64,000 bases of DNA from Schaalia odontolytica (GTDB lineage Bacteria > Actinomycetota > Actinomycetes > Actinomycetales > Actinomycetaceae). This document shows positions 32,509 through 41,417 of the stretch, piece after piece (the stretch's first letter is position 1; each line of letters opens with the position of its first letter). Where the stretch lies: assembly GCF_031191545.1 (NCBI RefSeq), contig NZ_CP133472.1, positions 2,046,001 to 2,110,000 on the forward strand, written 5' to 3'. The notes under the pieces were generated by a model. The model was not told the origin of the DNA and made no database searches. It saw only the letters and a list, made by a program, of their open reading frames with translations. The position numbers and the translations under genes were made by a program.

Positions 32509-33633
32509 ATGGTCAAGGTAGTGATGGCTGGCGGCGGGACCGCCGGCCACGTGAATCCTCTGCTGGCGACGGCCGCACAGCTGCGTGAGAGCGGTGCGGA
32601 GGTTGTGGTCCTGGGGACAGCGGCCGGATTGGAATCGGATCTGGTTCCCGCTGCAGGTTTCCCACTCGTGGAGATTCCCCGCGTGCCGTTGCCGCGCCGC
32701 CCTTCGCTCGCCTTCTTCACGCTGCCGTCACGTTTCTTGGACGCCGTGAAGCGCTGTGCCCAGGCACTGGAGGGGGCCGACGTCCTCGTTGGTTTCGGCG
32801 GCTACGTGTCGACACCCGCGTACATAGCGGCGAAGCGCGCGGGTGTCCCGATCGTCATTCACGAGCAGAATGCTCGCCCGGGCCTCGCTAACAAGGTGGG
32901 TGCGCGCAATGCTGCGGTCGTCGCACTGACCTTCCCGGCTACGCCCCTGAGCGCGCGTTTGGGGAATACGGTCGTGACGGGTCTTCCTCTGCGTGCGGCT
33001 ATCGCGGATCTGGCAAGCCGCCGCGAGGACGCGCAGGGCGCGGCGCAGGCACGCCGCGAGGCCGCTGAGCGTCTGGGCGTGAACCCTGATGCTCCGACGC
33101 TGCTCGTCACGGGTGGATCCCTGGGAGCGCTGCACGTGAACGAGTCGATGACTGGGGCCGTCGATGCGCTGCCGGAGGGGGTGCAAGTCGTGCACCTGAC
33201 GGGTCGGGGCAAGGACGAGTCCGTGCGCGCCTCCGTCGAAGCGGCGGGGCTGTCGGATCGCTGGCACGTCATTGATTACCTGACGACGATGGAGGATGCG
33301 CTGGCTGTCGCAGACCTCGTCGTGTGCCGGTCGGGTGCGGGCACCGTGGCTGAGATGGAGGCCCTGGGCTTGCCCTGCATCTATGTGCCACTGCCGATCG
33401 GTAACGGTGAGCAGCGCTTGAACGCCGCGGACCACGTGGCCGCTGGTGGAGCACAGCTCATCGATGATGAGGAATTCACGGCGGACTTCGTTCGCCGTAA
33501 CGTCTTTCCGCTGCTGGGCTCGACGCGCCTGGCGGATATGGCCGCCGCCTCGCAGTCGCTGGGGCGTGCGGGTGCGGCCCGCGCTTTGGCGGATTTGGCG
33601 CTGGACCAGGTGAAGGAGAACAGCAATGAGTGA
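32509..33633 (+). CDS. murG: UDP-GlcNAc:lipid I GlcNAc transferase
   Basis: MurG makes lipid II on the inner face of the membrane. The 374-residue GT-B protein has the lipid-binding loop GGGTAGHVNPLLATAAQLR, a second loop GFGGYVSTP, HEQNARPGLANK, TGGSLGALHVN and the UDP-GlcNAc site CRSGAGTVAEMEALGLPCIYVPLPIGNGEQRLNA-type segment, here split around residues 265-300. The ATG at 32509 has AAAGGAG 6 bases upstream. It is one of the few dcw genes not overlapping its predecessor, and an internal promoter appears in the gap. Its end overlaps murC by 8 bases. Confidence 0.97.
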   Translation: MVKVVMAGGGTAGHVNPLLATAAQLRESGAEVVVLGTAAGLESDLVPAAGFPLVEIPRVPLPRRPSLAFFTLPSRFLDAVKRCAQALEGADVLVGFGGYVSTPAYIAAKRAGVPIVIHEQNARPGLANKVGARNAAVVALTFPATPLSARLGNTVVTGLPLRAAIADLASRREDAQGAAQARREAAERLGVNPDAPTLLVTGGSLGALHVNESMTGAVDALPEGVQVVHLTGRGKDESVRASVEAAGLSDRWHVIDYLTTMEDALAVADLVVCRSGAGTVAEMEALGLPCIYVPLPIGNGEQRLNAADHVAAGGAQLIDDEEFTADFVRRNVFPLLGSTRLADMAAASQSLGRAGAARALADLALDQVKENSNE

Positions 33634-35017
33634 GCCGACGTTGCACGATCGTTATCATCTGATCGGTATCGGCGGTGCCGGCATGAGCGTCGTCGCCGAG
33701 CTGCTGGCCTCGCGAGGCGCAATCGTGGAAGGGTCGGACCGTGAGGAATCCGCGGTCCTTGAGCACCTGCGCTCCGTTGGCGTGCGCACGTTTGTCGGGC
33801 ACGACGCTTCGCACCTGGATGCGACCTCGGTGGTCGTGGTGTCGACCGCGATTCGCGATGATAATCCTGAGTTGGCGGTCGCGCGCGAGCGCGGCCAGGC
33901 GGTGATCCACCGCTCGCAGGCCCTCGCACTGGCGGCCTCGGGTATGCGTTTTGTGGGTGTGGCCGGCGCGCATGGGAAGACGACGACCTCCGGCATGCTG
34001 GCCATCGCTTTGTCGGCGTGCGGCCTAGATCCGTCCGTGGCCGTGGGTGGCGTTCTACCCCAGTTGGGTACCGGCGCGCATCTGGGGGGCGGCGACGTCT
34101 TTGTTGCTGAGGCTGATGAATCGGACGGATCGTTCCTGAACTACTCTCCGGTCATTGAGATCGTGACGAACGTGGAGCCCGATCACCTGGATCGTTACCA
34201 TTCGCGCGAGGAATTCGAGGAGATCTTCGTCGAGTTTGCTCGCCGTCTGGTTCCCGGTGGCCTGCTGGTGACGTGCGCGGAGGACGAGGGCGCTGTGCGT
34301 TTGGCGCAGTCCGCGCGCGGCGAAGGTCTGCGTGTCGTCACCTACGGGCGTGTGGACCGCTCGCCCCATACGCCCGATGTCGTGATCTCCGACGTGCGTG
34401 ACGAGGCCCATGGTGCCGGCGCGTCGCTGACGTGGGGGGAGCACGCCGCGTCGCTTACGCTGCGTGTTCCCGGCGAACACAACGTCCTTAACGCAACGGC
34501 CGCGTGGGTGGCCGGCATCGAGTGCGGACTTGAGCCCCAGGTGATTGCTGACGGTCTGGGTGAGTTCACGGGTGCGGCCCGTCGCTTCGAGGCACGCGGC
34601 CATGTTGGGACCCGCCGTCTGTTTGATGACTACGCCCACCATCCGACCGAGGTTGAAGCGGCGATTCGCGAGGCCCAGGTTGTCTCGGGCGAAGGTGAGG
34701 TAACCGTCGTGTTTCAGCCGCACCTCTACTCGCGCACGCGCATCTTCGCCGAGCGCTTCGCTCAGGCACTGTCGGGCGCGAACCACGTCGTCCTGACGGG
34801 CATCTACGGTGCCCGCGAGGATCCGGAACCCGGCGTGGACTCCACGCTTATTTCCTCCCGTGTCGAGGGAGCATCCTACGTCGAGGACATGCACGAGGCC
34901 GCCCGCCTGGCTGCGACGCTGACACCCGAAGGAGGCGTCTGCCTGACGATGGGAGCAGGCTCGATCACTCACTGCGCGTCCGACGTGCTGGAGGAGTGGA
35001 AGCGGATGGAGGCATGA
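33626..35017 (+). CDS. murC: UDP-N-acetylmuramate--L-alanine ligase
   Basis: MurC adds the first L-Ala to UDP-MurNAc. The 463-residue protein has the Rossmann motif LIGIGGAGMSVVAELL, the ATP loop GAHGKTTTSGML, EADESDGSFL, NVEPDHLDRY and the C-terminal DDYAHHPTEVEAAI. The ATG at 33626 lies inside the end of murG. It overlaps ftsQ by ATGA. Note that murB and ddl, often nearby in other phyla, are not in this cluster. Confidence 0.97.
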   Translation: MSEPTLHDRYHLIGIGGAGMSVVAELLASRGAIVEGSDREESAVLEHLRSVGVRTFVGHDASHLDATSVVVVSTAIRDDNPELAVARERGQAVIHRSQALALAASGMRFVGVAGAHGKTTTSGMLAIALSACGLDPSVAVGGVLPQLGTGAHLGGGDVFVAEADESDGSFLNYSPVIEIVTNVEPDHLDRYHSREEFEEIFVEFARRLVPGGLLVTCAEDEGAVRLAQSARGEGLRVVTYGRVDRSPHTPDVVISDVRDEAHGAGASLTWGEHAASLTLRVPGEHNVLNATAAWVAGIECGLEPQVIADGLGEFTGAARRFEARGHVGTRRLFDDYAHHPTEVEAAIREAQVVSGEGEVTVVFQPHLYSRTRIFAERFAQALSGANHVVLTGIYGAREDPEPGVDSTLISSRVEGASYVEDMHEAARLAATLTPEGGVCLTMGAGSITHCASDVLEEWKRMEA

Positions 35018-35976
35018 GGCCGCCTTCTCCGAGGCGTCCGGGAGGTTCTCGCCCTCACGAGGAACGTCCGTCGCGCACAGACGGTGCCGGTCCCTCTTTC
35101 GACGAGATCATCACTGCGGTGCCCGAGGGAGAAGAAGTCCAGGACGGGCAGGAGCCGAGGCCTCGATCCGTCTCGGCGGTGGAGCGTCGCCTCGGTGGCT
35201 CGGCGGTCGAACGGCCGACGCCGGTCGCCGACGCCGCGTCCGTGCTGGGAGGCGAGGAGATGGCGGACCTGGGCGATCGCCTGCGCGAACGCCACCGTGC
35301 GCGTCGCATGCTTCTCCTACGTCGTATCGCGCTTACGGTCGTGACGCTCAGCCTGGCAAGCGGCGCAGCGTGGGTTGCGTTCTTTTCGCCGGTATTTGCC
35401 TTCTCTTCGTCGGCTGTCATCGTCTCGGGTGAGGATGGGACGCTGGTGACGGCCGATTCTGTGCGCTCATCGGTTTCATCCTTCGAAGGCGTGCCGCTGA
35501 CGCGACTGAGCACGTCTGCGGTCGCACGCGCCGTCGAATCGAATGTGGCGGTGCGTTCGGCCACCGTCACGCGCCACTGGCCGACGAGTCTGCGCATCTC
35601 GGTGACGATGCGAACCCCGATGGCTGCGGAGGTAGCGGTCGGCGGCTATCAGCTGGTGGACGACCAGGGTGTGGCGTTCCAGCAGGTTGCCAGCGCGGGG
35701 GACTACCCGGTGGTGACGCTGCCGGAGGATCGTCGTGTCGGCGCAGCCGATATCGCCTCGGCGCTTGGTGCGCTCGATGGACAGACACGCTCGCAGGTGA
35801 CCGCTGTGACGTCCACGGGCACACAGGTGAGTTTCACGCTGCGTGGCGGCCAGACTGTCAAGTGGGGAACGAATGAGGACGCTCCGCAGAAGGCTCGAGT
35901 GCTCGCCACGTTGCTCGCGAATGTGACGGCTACGACCTACGACGTGTCGTCGCCGAATCACCCTGTGACCAGTTAA
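35014..35976 (+). CDS. ftsQ: Cell division protein FtsQ
   Basis: A 320-residue bitopic division protein that links FtsL/FtsB to the septal synthase. It has a long cytoplasmic, Pro/Arg-rich N-terminus (about 105 residues), one membrane helix (IALTVVTLSLASGAAWVAFF), a POTRA domain (FSSSAVIVSGEDGTLVTADS) and the FtsQ domain with VRSATVTRHWPTSLRISVTMRTP split over residues about 184-206. The ATG at 35014 overlaps the murC stop and has GGAGG upstream. A separate ftsZ promoter follows. Confidence 0.93.
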   Translation: MRPPSPRRPGGSRPHEERPSRTDGAGPSFDEIITAVPEGEEVQDGQEPRPRSVSAVERRLGGSAVERPTPVADAASVLGGEEMADLGDRLRERHRARRMLLLRRIALTVVTLSLASGAAWVAFFSPVFAFSSSAVIVSGEDGTLVTADSVRSSVSSFEGVPLTRLSTSAVARAVESNVAVRSATVTRHWPTSLRISVTMRTPMAAEVAVGGYQLVDDQGVAFQQVASAGDYPVVTLPEDRRVGAADIASALGALDGQTRSQVTAVTSTGTQVSFTLRGGQTVKWGTNEDAPQKARVLATLLANVTATTYDVSSPNHPVTS

Positions 35977-36002
35977 GCCTTCGGCGTTGTCCGCGTGTTG
36001 GC

Positions 36003-36031
36003 TTGAAGGATCGCGCGCGGACCCCTAGTTT
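36003..36031 (+). promoter_or_regulatory. ftsZ promoter
   Basis: TTGAAG (36003-36008), a 17-base spacer and TAGTTT (36026-36031) lie in the ftsQ-ftsZ gap. Transcription would start near 36038, leaving a leader of about 66 bases. Confidence 0.55.
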
Positions 36032-36057
36032 CTTTCCGACACGAAGCACGTTAAACA

Positions 36058-36079
36058 TCAACCTTCAACTAAAGGTTGA
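36058..36079 (+). promoter_or_regulatory. 8-bp inverted repeat in the ftsZ leader
   Basis: TCAACCTT (36058-36065) and AAGGTTGA (36072-36079) are perfect inverted copies around CAACTA. They could form a small leader hairpin or an operator just downstream of the ftsZ promoter. Confidence 0.45.
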
Positions 36080-36086
36080 GGGTCTG

Positions 36087-36107
36087 ATGCAAGGGAGACA
36101 TCCATGA
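36087..36107 (+). other. Short upstream ORF overlapping the ftsZ start
   Basis: An ATG at 36087 opens a six-codon frame (MQGRHP) whose TGA overlaps the ftsZ ATG as ATGA. The ftsZ ribosome-binding site AAGGGAG is inside it. Confidence 0.35.
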
Positions 36108-37351
36108 CGACACCGCAAAACCACCTGGCAGTGATCAAGGTCGTCGGCGTCGGCGGCGGCGGAGTTAATGCCGTGAACCGAATGATCGAGGTCGGCCTCA
36201 AGGGCGTTGAGTTCATTGCCGTCAACACTGACGCGCAGGCTCTGCTCATGTCTGATGCCGAGACGAAGCTCGACATCGGCCGTGAACTGACGCACGGCCT
36301 CGGCGCGGGTGCGGATCCCGCGGTCGGTCGCAAGGCTGCCGAGGACCATATCGACGAGATTACCGCCGCACTCGAGGGCGCGGACATGGTCTTCGTGACC
36401 GCCGGTGAAGGCGGTGGCACCGGTACCGGTGCGGCCCCCGTTGTCGCCAAGATCGCCCGCGATGCTGGCGCGTTGACAGTCGGTGTCGTCACCCGACCCT
36501 TCTCCTTCGAGGGGAACCGTCGTGCGGCCCAGGCCGAGGGGGGCGTGACCACGCTGCGCGAAGAGGTCGATACCCTCATCGTGATCCCGAATGATCGTCT
36601 CCTGGAGATCTCTGACGCGAACATCTCCGTGCTCGATGCATTCCGTGCAGCCGACCAGGTCCTGCTGTCGGGCGTTCAGGGCATCACCGAGCTGATCACG
36701 ACCCCGGGTCTGATTAACGTGGACTTCAACGACGTCAAGTCGGTCATGAAGGACGCCGGTTCGGCTCTCATGGGTATCGGTGCTGCGACCGGCGAGGATC
36801 GCGCCCTGCGCGCTGTCGAAAGCGCGATTTCGTCCCCGCTGCTCGAGGCTTCGATCGACGGTGCCCATGGCGTGCTTATGTTCTTCCAGGGTGGCTCCGA
36901 CCTCAGCCTGCAGGAAGTCTTTGCTTCGTCGCAGCTTGTGCGTGAGGCCGCACACCCCGAGGCCAACATCATCTTCGGTAACGTCATCGACGATGCCCTC
37001 GGTGATGAGATTCGTGTCACGGTCATTGCTGCCGGATTCGACGATGCGACCGACGCTCAGCTGTCGCGTCCCGCCGCCGCTCGTGTTGCGCCGCCCGTTG
37101 CCCAGCAGCGTCCCGCCGCCCCGGAAGCGAAGGCCCCCGCCGCCGAGACCACTCGGATCAGCCAGGTGTCGACGCGTCGCCCCCAGCATCGTGCCGACGT
37201 TGCCGCTCCGGTTCGTGAGGCCGCTGCGGCCCCCGTCGATGCACCCGAGGCTACGGAGTATGAAGAGTCCGAGCATTCCTTCGAGGTTCCTCGCGTCTAC
37301 CCCGAGGCTCCCGTGAAGGAAGAGCTGGATATCCCTCCCTTCCTGCGTTGA
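36104..37351 (+). CDS. ftsZ: Cell division GTPase FtsZ
   Basis: FtsZ polymerises into the Z-ring. The 415-residue protein has the tubulin signature GGGTGTG (residues 103-109), the T7 loop region [13 protein letters not shown], a variable Ala/Pro-rich linker (about residues 315-400) and the conserved C-terminal peptide DIPPFLR that binds SepF and FtsW. The ATG at 36104 has AAGGGAG 6 bases upstream. It has its own promoter 66-100 bases upstream, a leader hairpin and a small overlapping upstream ORF. Its TGA overlaps the next ATG by one base. Confidence 0.98.
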   Translation: MTTPQNHLAVIKVVGVGGGGVNAVNRMIEVGLKGVEFIAVNTDAQALLMSDAETKLDIGRELTHGLGAGADPAVGRKAAEDHIDEITAALEGADMVFVTAGEGGGTGTGAAPVVAKIARDAGALTVGVVTRPFSFEGNRRAAQAEGGVTTLREEVDTLIVIPNDRLLEISDANISVLDAFRAADQVLLSGVQGITELITTPGLINVDFNDVKSVMKDAGSALMGIGAATGEDRALRAVESAISSPLLEASIDGAHGVLMFFQGGSDLSLQEVFASSQLVREAAHPEANIIFGNVIDDALGDEIRVTVIAAGFDDATDAQLSRPAAARVAPPVAQQRPAAPEAKAPAAETTRISQVSTRRPQHRADVAAPVREAAAAPVDAPEATEYEESEHSFEVPRVYPEAPVKEELDIPPFLR

Positions 37352-38109
37352 TGAGTGACTTGCTCTGGGCCGGTGCCCGGGTCCACCTGACCGAGGTGGA
37401 CCCGGGCACCGGCGCACTATGCGGCAATGTTGGCCTGCATGTGGGCGACGATCCCTCTCTTGTGCGCGAGCGGCGACGCTCGCTCGCGCGGCGATTGGGA
37501 CGTGACGTGGTCTGGATGGATCAGACCCATTCGATCCGGGTTGATCTTCTTCGGATGCGCGGTGGCGAGCTTGTCAATGCGGACACCGACGCGTTGCTTG
37601 GACGGCCGGCGCGGGGGGAGTGGGGGCCCGTCGACGCCGACGGTGTTGTCATTGATGCCCGCGGCTGCCAGGGCGCTCCGGCCCTCGCCGTACAGACCGC
37701 CGACTGTTTGCCCGTCGTCCTATCCGCGTCGTCGGGACAGGTTGTCGCTGCCGTGCATGCGGGTAGGCGTGGTCTTCTCGGAGGGATACTCGCCCGGGCG
37801 GTCGAGCGCATGCACTCCCTTGTCGATGGTCCCGTTGACGCACTTATCGGTCCGGCGATCTGTGGGCGCTGCTACGAGGTTCCTGCAGACATGGCGGACG
37901 AGAGTGAGGATCTCATGCCTGGGATTCGTGCTCTGACGTCCTGGGGAACGCCCGCGCTCGACCTGCCCCACGCGGCCGCTTCATCTCTGCGTGCCGTGGG
38001 GGTGCGCGTTGAGATCGATGAGCGATGCACCCTTGAAGAACCGTCTCTTTTCTCCTACCGCCGCGACTCCTCGTGTGGTCGGCAGGCGCTGATCATCGTT
38101 CCGGCCTGA
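37351..38109 (+). CDS. pgeF: Peptidoglycan editing factor PgeF (YfiH/multicopper-like laccase fold)
   Basis: A 252-residue DUF152/YfiH protein. In E. coli PgeF hydrolyses wrongly made UDP-MurNAc-L-Ser, keeping L-Ala at position one. Metal/active-site motifs are QTADCLPVVLS, AAVHAGRRGLLGGIL and GPAICGRCYEVP, giving the conserved Cys and two His. The ATG at 37351 shares its A with the ftsZ stop, so it is translationally coupled. This is the usual place in actinobacterial clusters. Older names (polyphenol oxidase, laccase) are probably misleading. Confidence 0.9.
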   Translation: MSDLLWAGARVHLTEVDPGTGALCGNVGLHVGDDPSLVRERRRSLARRLGRDVVWMDQTHSIRVDLLRMRGGELVNADTDALLGRPARGEWGPVDADGVVIDARGCQGAPALAVQTADCLPVVLSASSGQVVAAVHAGRRGLLGGILARAVERMHSLVDGPVDALIGPAICGRCYEVPADMADESEDLMPGIRALTSWGTPALDLPHAAASSLRAVGVRVEIDERCTLEEPSLFSYRRDSSCGRQALIIVPA

Positions 38110-38251
38110 CTTCTTCTCGCGTGCGCGTTTGTCCGGTGCGCGTTCTTCACCGTGCCCCGACCTCGGCGATGGACGGGCGCGTGATAAGGGTCGCCGGTGC
38201 CCTCCTCGCGACGCGCCGAGCGCCCTGCGGTGCGATTCCGCCGGGTAACTG

Positions 38252-38257
38252 TAGCTT
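38252..38257 (+). promoter_or_regulatory. Leaderless-type -10 before sepF
   Basis: TAGCTT, 6 bases, then an ATG at 38264 that starts a short ORF rather than sepF itself. No good -35 is seen at 16-18 bases. Confidence 0.5.
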
Positions 38258-38263
38258 GTGGCT

Positions 38264-38290
38264 ATGCATCGGCTGAAGGAGGAACAATGA
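38264..38290 (+). other. Leader ORF coupled to sepF
   Basis: ATG at 38264 opens an eight-codon frame (MHRLKEEQ) whose TGA overlaps the sepF ATG as ATGA. Codons AAG GAG GAA also form the sepF Shine-Dalgarno sequence GAAGGAGG. The -10 TAGCTT is placed so that the mRNA would begin at this ATG. Confidence 0.5.
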
Positions 38291-38739
38291 GCGAGTCGTT
38301 CGGTGCACGCGCACGTAAGTTCATGGGCTGGTACTCACCGGAGGAGCCCATCGATGAATTCGATGAATTCGACGAGGTGGAAGAGGTAGCACCCGTGGCC
38401 GACATTACTCCCGTGTCCCGTCCGACCCTGACGAGCATCCGCCGCGAAGAGCCGGTCGAGGATCTCACGCGCATCGTGACGATCCACCCCACCGCATACT
38501 CCGACGCGGTGACAATCGGCGAGGCGTTCCGCGATGGTACGCCCGTCATCATCAACCTCACGGACATGGGCGAGGAAGAGGCTCGTCGTCTCGTGGACTT
38601 CGCCGCCGGCCTGACCTTCGGCCTCCACGGCGTGATCGAGCGCGTGACCAGCCGCGTGTTCCTCCTGTCTCCGGCTTCGGTTGAGGTCCAGGGGGACAAC
38701 ATGTCGGGCCGTCGCGGCTCCTTGTACAACCAGGGTTGA
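38287..38739 (+). CDS. sepF: Cell division protein SepF
   Basis: SepF anchors FtsZ to the membrane in bacteria without FtsA. The 150-residue protein has an N-terminal amphipathic helix ([13 protein letters not shown]), an acidic linker ([12 protein letters not shown]) and the SepF core from [19 protein letters not shown] to [11 protein letters not shown]. Length is typical. The ATG at 38287 has GAAGGAGG 4-5 bases away and overlaps a leader ORF. YggS, normally between pgeF and sepF, is absent; the 177-base gap carries a promoter instead. Confidence 0.96.
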   Translation: MSESFGARARKFMGWYSPEEPIDEFDEFDEVEEVAPVADITPVSRPTLTSIRREEPVEDLTRIVTIHPTAYSDAVTIGEAFRDGTPVIINLTDMGEEEARRLVDFAAGLTFGLHGVIERVTSRVFLLSPASVEVQGDNMSGRRGSLYNQG

Positions 38740-39059
38740 GAATCTCCGTGATCATCCTCGGCTGGGTCGGGTGGGCGCTGAGTGTCGTTATCAACCTGTA
38801 CATGATGGTGCTGTTCGCGCGCGTCATTCTGGACTGGATCCAGTTTTTCGCGCGCGGATGGCGTCCCTCGGGAATCCTGCTCGTCGTCGCGAATGTTCTC
38901 TACGCGCTGACCGATCCTCCGATTCGTTGGATCGGGCGCTTTATTCCTCCGCTGCGTGTCGGCGGCGGCATGGCAATTGATGTCGGTTTTATGGTGTTGT
39001 TCCTGGTCCTCATCATCGGGCAGCGTTTGGCTAATGTTCTCTACTTTATGAGCGTGTAG
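38736..39059 (+). CDS. YggT family membrane protein
   Basis: A 107-residue protein with two YggT-type membrane hairpins ([20 protein letters not shown] and [20 protein letters not shown]) and the conserved [14 protein letters not shown] and [13 protein letters not shown] loops. YggT proteins accompany sepF in actinobacteria and cyanobacteria and are implicated in division or osmotic tolerance. Start is a TTG at 38736 overlapping the sepF stop (TTGA); a GTG at 38748 is an alternative. It is followed by a terminator-like hairpin. Confidence 0.9.
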   Translation: MRISVIILGWVGWALSVVINLYMMVLFARVILDWIQFFARGWRPSGILLVVANVLYALTDPPIRWIGRFIPPLRVGGGMAIDVGFMVLFLVLIIGQRLANVLYFMSV

Positions 39060-39070
39060 TGATCAGATTC

Positions 39071-39107
39071 CGAGATGAGAGGCCCCACAAAATCGTCTCT
39101 CTTCTCG
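39071..39107 (+). terminator. Hairpin ending the sepF-yggT transcript
   Basis: An 11-bp stem with one mismatch (39071-39081 with 39097-39107) and a 15-base loop follows yggT. There is no T-run. Confidence 0.45.
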
Positions 39108-39116
39108 TGATGGATG

Positions 39117-39144
39117 TTGCTAGTGTGACAATTTCAGTTATTAT
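39117..39144 (+). promoter_or_regulatory. divIVA promoter
   Basis: TTGCTA (39117-39122), 16 bases and TATTAT (39139-39144) occupy an AT-rich patch about 90 bases before divIVA, consistent with a strong separate promoter. Confidence 0.5.
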
Positions 39145-39231
39145 TTTCGTGACGTGATCGCGGGCGGCCTTGCCCGTCGTCTAGGCGTGCGGCTCCCGCG
39201 CGTCCAATCGAAACGACCGAGAGGTGAAGAA

Positions 39232-39816
39232 ATGGCCCTGCTCACCACCGAGGATGTCCTCAACAAGAAGTTCCAGTACGTCAAGTTCCGCGAGGGATAC
39301 GACCAGGACGAGGTTGATGAGTTCCTCGACGAGGTTGTCTCCACCATCTACTCCCTGCAGATGGAGAACCAGGATCTGAAGGAGAAGCTCGAGGCGGCTG
39401 AGCGCCGCATTGCCGAGCTGTCCAACTCCGACTACACCCCGGCCGAGACCCCCGCCCCCGCGGCTGCCCCGGTCGTCGAGACCCCGGCTCCCGCGGCTGC
39501 CCCGGCCTTCACCGGCCCGCAGGACGCCGAGTCTGCTACCTCGATGCTTGCCCTCGCTCAGCGCGTCCACGACGAGTACGTGCGCGATGGCGAAGAGCAG
39601 AGCGCGAAGATCATCGCTGAGGCCAACGCCGAGCGCGAGTCGATCATCGCCGACGCTCAGAAGCAGAAGGACTCGTTGCTCTCCCAGCTCGACCAGGAGC
39701 GCGAGCTGCTCGAGAACAAGATCAACGGCCTGCGTACCTTCGAAGCAGAGTACCGCACGAACCTGCGCAGCCACCTCGAGAGCCTCCTCAACGAGGTCGA
39801 CAACGGCGAGAACTGA
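39232..39816 (+). CDS. divIVA: Polar growth/division scaffold DivIVA (Wag31)
   Basis: DivIVA/Wag31 marks curved membranes and directs polar wall synthesis in actinobacteria. The 194-residue protein has the membrane-targeting N-domain (LTTEDVLNKKFQYVKFREGY, then DQDEVDEFLDEV), a first coiled coil to residue about 65, an Ala/Pro/Glu-rich linker with APAAAP repeats and a second coiled coil (residues about 100-190). The ATG at 39232 has GAGAGGTGAAG upstream. It has its own promoter and a strong terminator behind it. It is shorter than the mycobacterial 260-residue form. Confidence 0.96.
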   Translation: MALLTTEDVLNKKFQYVKFREGYDQDEVDEFLDEVVSTIYSLQMENQDLKEKLEAAERRIAELSNSDYTPAETPAPAAAPVVETPAPAAAPAFTGPQDAESATSMLALAQRVHDEYVRDGEEQSAKIIAEANAERESIIADAQKQKDSLLSQLDQERELLENKINGLRTFEAEYRTNLRSHLESLLNEVDNGEN

Positions 39817-39832
39817 TCGCAATCGCTTTGGT

Positions 39833-39866
39833 CGGCGGCGGCGCACTTCGTGGTGCGCCGCCGCCG
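39833..39866 (+). terminator. Terminator after divIVA
   Basis: A perfect 14-bp GC-rich stem (39833-39846 with 39853-39866) with a 6-base loop lies 17 bases after the stop codon, followed by CTCGTTT. Confidence 0.75.
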
Positions 39867-39886
39867 CTCGTTTAAGATAGGGAACC

Positions 39887-40387
39887 ATGGCTGACTCCTC
39901 CCACCCGATCCGTACCCATTCGACGTGGTTCTATGCGGGCCTCGTGTTCGCTGCCGCTGTTATCACCGACCAGGCGTCGAAGATATGGGCGCGCGGTGCC
40001 CTCGATAGCCAGGAGCCCCGTCCCCTCATTGGCGAGTGGCTGTCTTTGCGCCTCGTTCACAACTCGGGAGCCGCCTTTTCTTTCGCGGCCGGGAAGACCT
40101 GGGTTCTCACGATCTTCACCGTCATCATTATCGGGGTGCTCGCCGTGCTCGCTCGACGTGTTCATCGCGCGTCGACGCTGCTGGCGATCGCGCTGCTGAC
40201 GGGTGGTGCCGTCGGCAACCTCATTGATCGCCTGATCGCCGAACCCGGCTTTGGCGTTGGCCACGTCACCGATTTCATCGCTTACGGCACCTGGTTCGTC
40301 GGCAATGTCGCCGATATCTGGATCGTTCTCGGAGCACCGCTTCTTGCCCTCGCGCTCTCCCGTGAGCCCTCGAAGGAGGACGCATAG
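39887..40387 (+). CDS. lspA: Lipoprotein signal peptidase
   Basis: LspA cleaves signal peptides of diacylglyceryl-modified prolipoproteins. The 166-residue protein has four membrane helices, with the two catalytic Asp regions [11 protein letters not shown] and [14 protein letters not shown], and [15 protein letters not shown] stands 8 bases before the ATG at 39887 without a Shine-Dalgarno sequence, close to the leaderless spacing of other genes here. Its stop overlaps the GTG of the pseudouridine synthase gene by one base. Confidence 0.95.
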   Translation: MADSSHPIRTHSTWFYAGLVFAAAVITDQASKIWARGALDSQEPRPLIGEWLSLRLVHNSGAAFSFAAGKTWVLTIFTVIIIGVLAVLARRVHRASTLLAIALLTGGAVGNLIDRLIAEPGFGVGHVTDFIAYGTWFVGNVADIWIVLGAPLLALALSREPSKEDA

Positions 40388-41304
40388 TGAGCTCGCGTAT
40401 GCTTCCCGTTCCCGACGCCCTCGTGGGCGAACGGGTCGATGCCGCTCTGGCACGTATGCTCGGCCTATCGCGCTCGCGCTGCGCGGAGCTGGCGGGGGAG
40501 GGGCACGTTCTCATCAATGGCGCTGCTGCTGGGAAGTCGGATCGTCTGGGTGCTGTCGACATCATCGAGGTGACGATCCCGGAACCCGAGAGTAAGCCGA
40601 CCCCGGTCACGGACATGGCGATCCTGTATGACGACGAGGATATCGTGGTCGTCGACAAGCCGGTGGGCGTCGCGGCTCATACCGGCCCCGGATGGGAAGG
40701 GCCGACGGTTCTGGGCAACCTGGAGGCCGCTGGCTATCGCATCACCAGCTACGGTCCCCCCGAGCGCCAGGGCATCGTCCACCGTCTCGACGTCGGCACG
40801 TCGGGCGCGATGATGGTTGCCAAGTCCGAGCTTGCCTACACGGTCATGAAGCGCGCGTTCAAAGAGCGCACGATCGAGAAGGTGTACCACGCTGTCGTGG
40901 CCGGTCACCTCGACCCCGCGTCGGGCACGATCGACGCGCCCATCGGCCGTCACCCTTCGCGTGAATGGCGGATGGCCGTCATTGACGGAGGTAAGCGAGC
41001 CGTCACCCACTACGACACCCTCGAGCTCATGGCCCGCGCCCAACTGACCGAGGTACACCTGGAGACGGGGCGCACCCACCAGATTCGCGTGCATATGGCA
41101 GCCGTGGGACATCCGTGCGTGGGAGACACCTTCTACGGTGCCGACCCCACGCAGGCGCAACGACTCGGACTGACTCGCCAATGGTTGCATGCCGTTCGCC
41201 TCGGCTTCGCGCATCCGCGTACGGGCATGCCGATGAGCGTGTCCAGCCCGTACCCGACCGATCTCGCGGATGCCCTCGAGGAGCTACGCCACCCGCGCAA
41301 TTGA
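40387..41304 (+). CDS. RluD-type 23S rRNA pseudouridine synthase
   Basis: A 305-residue pseudouridine synthase with an N-terminal S4 domain ([20 protein letters not shown] to [10 protein letters not shown]) and a catalytic domain with [17 protein letters not shown] (Asp nucleophile in HRLD) and [14 protein letters not shown]. The lspA-rluD-like pair is conserved in many bacteria. RluD modifies 23S positions 1911, 1915 and 1917 in E. coli; whether this one matches RluD or RluA/C needs phylogeny. GTG start at 40387 overlaps the lspA stop. Confidence 0.92.
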   Translation: MSSRMLPVPDALVGERVDAALARMLGLSRSRCAELAGEGHVLINGAAAGKSDRLGAVDIIEVTIPEPESKPTPVTDMAILYDDEDIVVVDKPVGVAAHTGPGWEGPTVLGNLEAAGYRITSYGPPERQGIVHRLDVGTSGAMMVAKSELAYTVMKRAFKERTIEKVYHAVVAGHLDPASGTIDAPIGRHPSREWRMAVIDGGKRAVTHYDTLELMARAQLTEVHLETGRTHQIRVHMAAVGHPCVGDTFYGADPTQAQRLGLTRQWLHAVRLGFAHPRTGMPMSVSSPYPTDLADALEELRHPRN

Positions 41305-41417
41305 GCCGCGCTGGCGATGCGCCGACGTTGCCAGGCCCCGTCTCGTGAGCGTCACGCCGTGACATGAACGACCGCCCCGGCCGGTGCGTTCGGCGTGGTG
41401 GCTCGCTCCCAGGACAG

